Positions 5,915 to 9,851 of a stretch of 9,851 nucleotides of DNA are shown here, in pieces. Made by a program: the position numbers and the translations under genes. Where the stretch lies: assembly GCA_900555835.1 (NCBI GenBank), contig USMK01000037.1, positions 1 through 9,851 of the forward strand. Direction: 5' to 3'. The first letter of the stretch is position 1. Every line of letters starts with the position of its first letter. The stretch comes from an uncultured Clostridium sp. (GTDB lineage Bacteria; Bacillota; Clostridia; TANB77; CAG-508). The notes below the pieces were generated by a model that had not been told where the DNA came from, ran no database searches, and saw nothing but the letters and a program-made list of their open reading frames with translations.

Positions 5915-7304
5915 TTTTTGCTCCTTCTGTTACATTCATATAATCTATCTTTACTTTTTCAAATAGCTTGAACACATTTGAAAAAACGCCTCTTATTTCT
6001 TCTATAATATTCTTTGGTTCTTTTTCTATATCTATGCTAGTTTTGTAGATAAAATCGCTCTCATGTACTGGTTTTAAGGTGTATACAGCACTATCTAATC
6101 CATAAGTTTTACTATTGTTATCTTTTATATTGTGGTTCATATAGTCTATATACCATTTTTTTAGCCCTACTACTTTTTCGTTTTTGTATCCATAATCCTC
6201 ATAAGAATGTAGTTCTGGTCTTTCATATCCGTAGTCTTTTGAATTTTTTTCTAATGTATGTAAAAATTCGTGTACAAAAACTTCTTCTGGGAATTCGTTT
6301 ACACCTGTTACATATTTGTACATATAGCTATTTTCATTATTTGGAACTCTAATATTTGAAAATCCCATGCCACGATATTCAATTCCACCAAGTCCAATCC
6401 AGTCGTTTACAGGTATTTCTATATTTTTAGATAAATCGCCTAATCTCATAGCTACAAAAATATGGTCATATTCTGCTTTGTCCAAGTATAAATCGATCAT
6501 TTCATTTACATTCTCTGGATTAACATAATAAGCATTTTTTTCGTCATATGAAAGTGAAGTAATTGGTTCTTCTATTTCTATAATATCGTAATTTATATTG
6601 ATTTTTCCACCAGAAAATTCTTCAAATGAATTTTTAAATCTTAGCATATTTGTTTTTATCTCATTTGCCTCAGTATTATTCATAGTAATATTGTATTTTT
6701 TTGAATTGCCATTTTCATTTAGCTCTACATTTACATTTCTAAATATGAAACAAACAAAATTCCATTCTTTCGAATTATCTGTTACACCTCTTTCAAGTTT
6801 TAAATTATCAAACCACGCAGTTCCAGTACAATTATCGTCATATCCGCCTAATCTAAATCCAATATTTACACTTGTTCTATCTTTGGAATTAAAATACAAA
6901 ATAAGTTCAGTCCAGTCAGTAGTTCCTTTAACCCAATTCGACCTTTCAATTGAGCCTTCTATACTAATTTGCGCTCCTCCGCCAGTATTCAAACCTTCTG
7001 TAACAACATTTTCTGTTTTAACCATACAACTAACCTTATATGAAGTATTAGGTTTTACCTCCATTGTCCTATAAAATATAGCATCATTGCTTTGATCTGA
7101 TTTTATTTTATAGCTTCCTTCATTTCCTAAACTAACCTTAAAATCTCTTGAAAATTCAGATGTATACAAGTTTTTTTCAGCTCTTACAAACTCGTTCATA
7201 TTTTTTTCTCTATAAACTCCATAAACCTGTACAAACACATAAATTGATGCTACCAACATAAAAAAGGACAAAATCCTTTTAAAAGGGCTTTTTTTTCTTC
7301 CCAT
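5895..7304 (-). CDS. Membrane-anchored putative zinc metalloprotease with a carbohydrate-binding-like domain
   Basis: A 469-aa protein. A basic N-terminus and hydrophobic segment at about 11-30 indicate a signal anchor, so the body is probably extracytoplasmic. Residues ~45-172 look like a beta-sandwich carbohydrate-binding-like module, ending in the typical AWFDNLKLERG. The second half contains FVHEFLHTLEK with the HEXXH zinc motif at 345-349 (Glu346 the catalytic base). The third ligand is not obvious; Glu362, Glu364 or His366 are candidates. The family could not be named, and sugar binding or proteolysis remain inference. The ATG at 7304 follows AAAGGAG with about six bases spacing, some 23 bases from the predicted transcription start. 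As first gene of the operon, its end overlaps queA by 20 bases, an unusual companion for tRNA modification genes. Confidence 0.8.
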   Translation of the reverse strand: MGRKKSPFKRILSFFMLVASIYVFVQVYGVYREKNMNEFVRAEKNLYTSEFSRDFKVSLGNEGSYKIKSDQSNDAIFYRTMEVKPNTSYKVSCMVKTENVVTEGLNTGGGAQISIEGSIERSNWVKGTTDWTELILYFNSKDRTSVNIGFRLGGYDDNCTGTAWFDNLKLERGVTDNSKEWNFVCFIFRNVNVELNENGNSKKYNITMNNTEANEIKTNMLRFKNSFEEFSGGKININYDIIEIEEPITSLSYDEKNAYYVNPENVNEMIDLYLDKAEYDHIFVAMRLGDLSKNIEIPVNDWIGLGGIEYRGMGFSNIRVPNNENSYMYKYVTGVNEFPEEVFVHEFLHTLEKNSKDYGYERPELHSYEDYGYKNEKVVGLKKWYIDYMNHNIKDNNSKTYGLDSAVYTLKPVHESDFIYKTSIDIEKEPKNIIEEIRGVFSNVFKLFEKVKIDYMNVTEGAKNEYRRI

Positions 7305-7333
7305 AAATTGCTCCTTTGTATTTACATATTTAT

Positions 7334-7362
7334 ATTATATCGTATTTAATATTTTAAATCAA
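7334..7362 (-). promoter_or_regulatory. Sigma-A promoter of the protease-queA-tgt-WG operon
   Basis: On the minus strand TTGATT (7362-7357), exactly 17 bases, then a perfect TATAAT (7339-7334). The start should fall near 7327, leaving a leader of about 23 bases, too short for a riboswitch. Confidence 0.8.
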
Positions 7363-7366
7363 TACG
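7341..7366. promoter_or_regulatory. Inverted repeat overlapping the operon promoter (possible operator)
   Basis: CGTATT (7341-7346) and AATACG (7361-7366) form 6-bp arms whose centres are 20 bp apart. They bracket the spacer, overlapping the -35 element and abutting the -10, a common place for a repressor site. A+T-rich context makes chance occurrence possible. Confidence 0.3.
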
Positions 7367-7457
7367 TTTTAACCCTATATTTTGCTAATCCCGTTACCCA
7401 GTCAAATACAAAGTATTCAAATATTTTTATGCCTTCAACAAATTTTTATACAATTCA

Positions 7458-7497
7458 GAAAAAGCAAGACTCTATTTTTATTTTAGAATCTTGCTTT
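7458..7497 (-). terminator. Rho-independent terminator of the Rpn-family gene
   Basis: On the minus strand AAAGCAAGATTCT (7497-7485) pairs with AGAGTCTTGCTTT (7473-7461) with one mismatch in 13, an 11-base loop, and a run of five T (7463-7459). It starts ten bases beyond the stop codon. Confidence 0.8.
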
Positions 7498-7506
7498 AAT
7501 GGGGGG

Positions 7507-8430
7507 CTAAACTAATCTTTTAACTTCACTTAAACTCAGTCCTGTACATTTCTGTATAATACTAATTTCTATATTATTTTTCAACATCTGTTTTGCTGTT
7601 TCTATTATTCCGCGCTTTTTTCCACGTTTTTCCCCAATGGTAATACCACGAGCTTCGCCAAGAGCTTTACCAATGCTAATTCCGCGTACTTCACCTCTTT
7701 CTTCTCCTTTTGCTTCTCCTTGCCTCATTCCACAACTAAATGCAGCTTTTTCGTCTCGAATAGCTCGGTTTCTTAACTCCTCTAATCTTTGAGCAGCCTC
7801 ATCTCCCTGTAAGTATTCACATTCCTCTTTTGCTCTTTTAACTTTTTCATTTTGATTTATTGCCATTTCTATCAATTCCTTTCTTTCATAATCTATTAGC
7901 GCTAGCCATTCTTCTATCTTTGTTTCTAGTTTGTTTGTTACCATTCTTCTGAACTTTGGTAATTCTATAAAGTAGTATTTTACTCCTTTTATTATTTCAT
8001 ATTTACAATATTTATCTTCAACCGTTTTAGTTCTTGTAAAATATTCTTTGTTTTCATTTTTTAATTCATAATCCAATATCCAAATAACCGCTATATCTTT
8101 TATAGTATCATATTTTTCCTTCGGCTTTATGGAACTCTTTATCAAATTTCCAGCATAAAACACAGCTCTTTTTTCAGTATCTTCATAATTGGTATTCTGC
8201 ATTTCTAGGTCCACAATCAGCTCATTGTTTATTGTTGCCACAATATCCATTCGACCTAGCTTTTCATTTATATTGCTAATATCTGTTTCAACTTCCTTTT
8301 GAACATCAATTGTATCGATTTTCATTTCAAGAACACTCTCTAACAAGTCTATTAACAAATCTCTGTTCCTTTTAGCAGAAAACAGATTTTTAAATACAAT
8401 ATCACTTTTAAGTGTTTTTTCATTACTCAA
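7507..8430 (-). CDS. Rpn/PD-(D/E)XK nuclease family transposase-like protein
   Basis: A 307-aa protein of the recombination-promoting nuclease (Rpn) / PD-(D/E)XK 'putative transposase' family. It opens with KTLKSDIVFKNLFS at 5-18. The nuclease core is GRMDIVATINNELIVDLEMQ, about 59-78, with Asp62 and the Glu76-x-Gln78 pair as likely metal-binding and catalytic residues. Residues ~238-274 form a Gly-Glu-Arg tract of about four-residue period (GEAKGEERGEVRG and GEARGITIGEKRG), then a helical end (MLKNNIEISIIQKCTGLSLSEVK), both typical of clostridial members. I choose TTG 8430: GTGAGG lies eight bases ahead and the family N-terminus begins there, whereas the ATG at 8520 would translate across the promoter. 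No terminal inverted repeats are seen, so autonomous transposition is not supported. Confidence 0.88.
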   Translation of the reverse strand: MSNEKTLKSDIVFKNLFSAKRNRDLLIDLLESVLEMKIDTIDVQKEVETDISNINEKLGRMDIVATINNELIVDLEMQNTNYEDTEKRAVFYAGNLIKSSIKPKEKYDTIKDIAVIWILDYELKNENKEYFTRTKTVEDKYCKYEIIKGVKYYFIELPKFRRMVTNKLETKIEEWLALIDYERKELIEMAINQNEKVKRAKEECEYLQGDEAAQRLEELRNRAIRDEKAAFSCGMRQGEAKGEERGEVRGISIGKALGEARGITIGEKRGKKRGIIETAKQMLKNNIEISIIQKCTGLSLSEVKRLV

Positions 8431-8448
8431 TATATCTTCCTCACTTTC

Positions 8449-8490
8449 ATTATACAATGTAATAATTGTGATTTTCAATAGTTTTGTCAA
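8449..8490 (-). promoter_or_regulatory. Promoter region of the Rpn-family gene
   Basis: On the minus strand a consensus TTGACA (8490-8485), then TTGAAA (8478-8473), and TATAAT (8454-8449). TTGAAA with an 18-base spacer fits the TATAAT best, but the transcript would then begin almost at the ribosome binding site. TTGACA could alternatively use a weaker AATTAT 17 bases on. Either choice supports the TTG 8430 start. Confidence 0.55.
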
Positions 8491-8720
8491 TACTCGTCTG
8501 GCAGTATAAAATATGTTCAATCTATTCTCTTAAACTCATTTTTGTAACACTATAAAAATACAATTATTACTTGTAATTATTCAATTTTTAAATTTGATTT
8601 TCATTGGCTCGAAATAGCCTTAATTTTTAATCATGTCATTCCTAAGTTGAACTAGATTAATTGGATTTAATCTTTCTTTAAATTTTTATGCATAAAAACA
8701 ATTTACATTATGATACTACA

Positions 8721-8740
8721 TATTTACATAATTGTAAATA
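8721..8740. repeat. 20-bp palindrome (operator-like or weak terminator)
   Basis: TATTTACA (8721-8728) and TGTAAATA (8733-8740) are perfect 8-bp arms around a 4-base centre. The plus strand continues CTTTTT, so a weak terminator is an alternative. The nearest gene start is the Rpn gene about 290 bases to the left. Confidence 0.4.
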
Positions 8741-8768
8741 CTTTTTAGCAAATTAGCTTCCAGAAGAT

Positions 8769-8795
8769 TCCGACAAATTTTAACAAATTTCGACA
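8769..8795 (-). promoter_or_regulatory. Pair of Spo0A-box-like heptamers
   Basis: On the minus strand TGTCGAA (8795-8789), a perfect match to the Spo0A box heptamer, and TGTCGGA (8775-8769) with one mismatch, in the same direction 20 bp apart. The heptamer is short and A+T-rich flanks raise the chance rate; no promoter for a known sporulation gene is near. Confidence 0.25.
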
Positions 8796-8839
8796 TAGGA
8801 TTATTCATTTAATAAAATTTATAATATTATTTATAATAT

Positions 8840-8880
8840 AAAAAACTATTAAAATAACAGCAATATTTCAATAGTTTTTT
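8840..8880 (-). terminator. Hairpin terminator after the Ig-domain gene, possibly bidirectional
   Basis: AAAAAACTATT (8840-8850) pairs perfectly with AATAGTTTTTT (8870-8880). After one mismatch the stem continues with 5 bp (8852-8856 with 8864-8868) around a 7-base loop. Each strand ends in T6. It lies about 95 bases past the stop at 8974, and few G-C pairs make it weaker than the other terminators in the window. Confidence 0.5.
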
Positions 8881-8973
8881 AATTAAGTGGCTTTTTTTCT
8901 ACATTTTAATAATCCTTGCCTATTTTTCAAGGTAAAAAATTATGATTAAATTTTTAATACTATATTTACTATA

Positions 8974-9851
8974 CTATTTTCCACATATTAAAGTTGAAGA
9001 CACTAATTTTTCGCAATGTCTTTCTCCTGTATTTCCTCCTCTATATCCGCAAAGATCACATTTATTATAACAACGAATATGATTTTTTCTATGCACCTTC
9101 ACAATATATCCATATTGATATTCATTTTTATAACAAGCTGAGGTATGGACATGCTTAACTATTAATGTTATATTGGTGCTTGATGTTAGTCCATTAGCTT
9201 TACTTACCTTACATGATATAGTATGAGTTCCATCAGCTAGGCTGTTAGTATTTGCTACGCTATATGATATATCCGTTATTGGAGCACTTCCATTCGCATT
9301 TATTGTAAAATAATTGCTTATAGTATAACTATCTCCTTGATTTATTGTTAAAGAACTCTGCTTTGCGGTTACTATTGGAACATTTTTATCTATATTACTT
9401 ATTAATAAAGTGGCGGTTTTGCCTTCTTGGCTAGATGTATCTATTAGTTTAGCTTTTATAGTGCAATTATTTGCTACTGTTACTGCCCCTGTATAGTTGC
9501 TCCAAGTATTTCCTCCATCTGTACTTATTTTCTTTGTCAATCCGTTGATATCAATTGGCCAAATTGCTGTTACGATTACGTTTTGACTTGTCCAATCCGT
9601 TGTGCTTGGGCTTATTTGTATATTTCCTAAGCTTGCTATGGTTACTGTTGTTGCTGTTATTCTGTCTGTGATTGTTTCGTTTCCAGCTTTATCTACGACT
9701 TTCATTTTCAGCGTATAGTTTGTTCCTTGTGGTAGTCCAGTATAGGTATAACTTGCTTGTGTTTTATCTTCGTTTGTTTGCCAACTTACTCCGTTGTCTT
9801 TACTGAAATAGTATTCGGCTATTCCACTACTTGCATATTTTTCTGTTGCAG
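8974..9851 (-). CDS. Secreted multi-domain Ig/fibronectin-like surface protein, C-terminal part (5' end beyond the window)
   Basis: The frame is open to the right edge, giving 291 visible residues; the first ATG inside (9705) falls mid-domain and is not the start. Order: a fibronectin/Ig-like module ending around residues 1-60 (EYYFSKDNGVSW, YTGLPQGTNYTLKMKVVDKAGNE); a second Ig-like module about 77-153 with a related motif (KKISTDGGNTWSNYTG); a third about 158-232; then a tail at 233-291 rich in Cys and His (HVHTSACY; Cys239, 260, 264, 267, 279, 289), ending LICGK. Such modules occur in large exported adhesin-like proteins of gut Clostridia; the tail could bind a metal or form disulfides. 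No LPXTG motif or membrane anchor is visible at this end, so attachment must be elsewhere or through the tail. Signal peptide and full length are unseen. The surface role is inferred. Confidence 0.85.
   Translation of the reverse strand, partial: ATEKYASSGIAEYYFSKDNGVSWQTNEDKTQASYTYTGLPQGTNYTLKMKVVDKAGNETITDRITATTVTIASLGNIQISPSTTDWTSQNVIVTAIWPIDINGLTKKISTDGGNTWSNYTGAVTVANNCTIKAKLIDTSSQEGKTATLLISNIDKNVPIVTAKQSSLTINQGDSYTISNYFTINANGSAPITDISYSVANTNSLADGTHTISCKVSKANGLTSSTNITLIVKHVHTSACYKNEYQYGYIVKVHRKNHIRCYNKCDLCGYRGGNTGERHCEKLVSSTLICGK

Larger units (their letters stand above)
8521..8973. other. Gene-free A+T-rich intergenic region
   Basis: About 450 bases with no convincing coding frame on either strand and no recognisable relic peptide. 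It holds a 20-bp palindrome (8721-8740), a pair of Spo0A-box-like heptamers (8769-8795) and a long hairpin (8840-8880), listed separately. Nothing else stands out. Confidence 0.6.

Noticed and set aside
6598..7074. Long plus-strand open frame opposite the metalloprotease-like gene
   Set aside because: Antisense shadow: low-complexity Ser/Phe/Leu composition, no ribosome binding site, and the opposite strand holds a well-supported gene. The same applies to plus-strand frames at 42-311, 413-622, 775-969, 4192-4518, 4950-5228 and 5511-5771.
7305..7333. preQ1 riboswitch ahead of the queA-tgt operon
   Set aside because: The predicted leader is only about 23 bases and no pseudoknot-forming sequence is seen; the other intergenic gaps in the operon are 18 bases or less.
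8431..8520. ATG 8520 as start of the Rpn-family gene
   Set aside because: The extra 30 codons cover the promoter hexamers and do not resemble the family N-terminus.
8606..8619. GGCT-CGAAAT-AGCC small hairpin
   Set aside because: A 4-bp stem with no conserved context; expected by chance.
8914..8932. CCTTG/CAAGG hairpin as terminator of the Ig-domain gene
   Set aside because: Only a 5-bp stem and no T run follows on the minus strand; the hairpin at 8840-8880 fits better.
9703..9705. ATG 9705 as start of the Ig-domain protein
   Set aside because: The frame continues upstream to the window edge with clear domain sequence, so this Met is internal.
1..9851. CRISPR array, tRNA, rRNA, complete insertion sequence
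   Set aside because: No regularly spaced repeats, cloverleaf-like sequence, rRNA-like segments or terminal inverted repeats flanking a transposase were seen.

Overview
The window looks like a chromosomal segment of a low-GC member of the Clostridia, probably an uncultured gut-type lineage. The evidence is the strong A+T bias, AGGAGG-type ribosome binding sites, TTGxxx/TATAAT promoters, and the mix of gene families: a WG-repeat/stalk-domain membrane protein, an Rpn/PD-(D/E)XK protein with a Gly-Glu-Arg tail, a multi-Ig surface protein with a Cys-rich end, and a HipA-like kinase. Almost everything is transcribed leftward (minus strand). The assignment rests on sequence style only.

Left edge (1-182): a leftward reading frame starts at about 92, carries a (CA)9 dinucleotide run a few codons in, and stays open to the window edge. 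It could be a slippage-prone coding start or a non-coding repeat. Positions 183-1330 hold a compact two-gene operon with a strong promoter: a 72-aa acidic protein and a 292-aa HipA/CtkA-like kinase, separated by one base. This resembles a toxin-antitoxin pair.

Positions 1353-2182 are a gene graveyard. They contain a degraded C-terminal piece of a Fic-family gene (minus), an internally deleted AAA/DUF4143 ATPase gene (plus) that keeps its start, ribosome binding site, last ~60 codons and a candidate terminator, and an unidentified broken reading frame (minus). A pair of identical 11-bp direct repeats lies upstream of the ATPase relic.

Positions 2191-7362 are one clear operon read leftward from a TTGATT-17-TATAAT promoter: a membrane-anchored HEXXH putative metalloprotease, queA, tgt, a WG-repeat membrane protein, then a strong hairpin terminator. 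The two queuosine-tRNA genes are thus sandwiched between two putative extracytoplasmic proteins, with a 20-bp overlap or 11-18-bp gaps indicating tight coupling.

Positions 7458-8490 hold an Rpn-family nuclease-like gene whose real start is probably a TTG at 8430, with its own promoter and terminator. Positions 8521-8973 contain no gene but do contain a 20-bp palindrome, a pair of Spo0A-box-like heptamers 20 bp apart and a long A+T-rich hairpin. From 8974 to the right edge is the C-terminal part of a secreted multi-domain Ig-like protein ending in a Cys/His-rich module.
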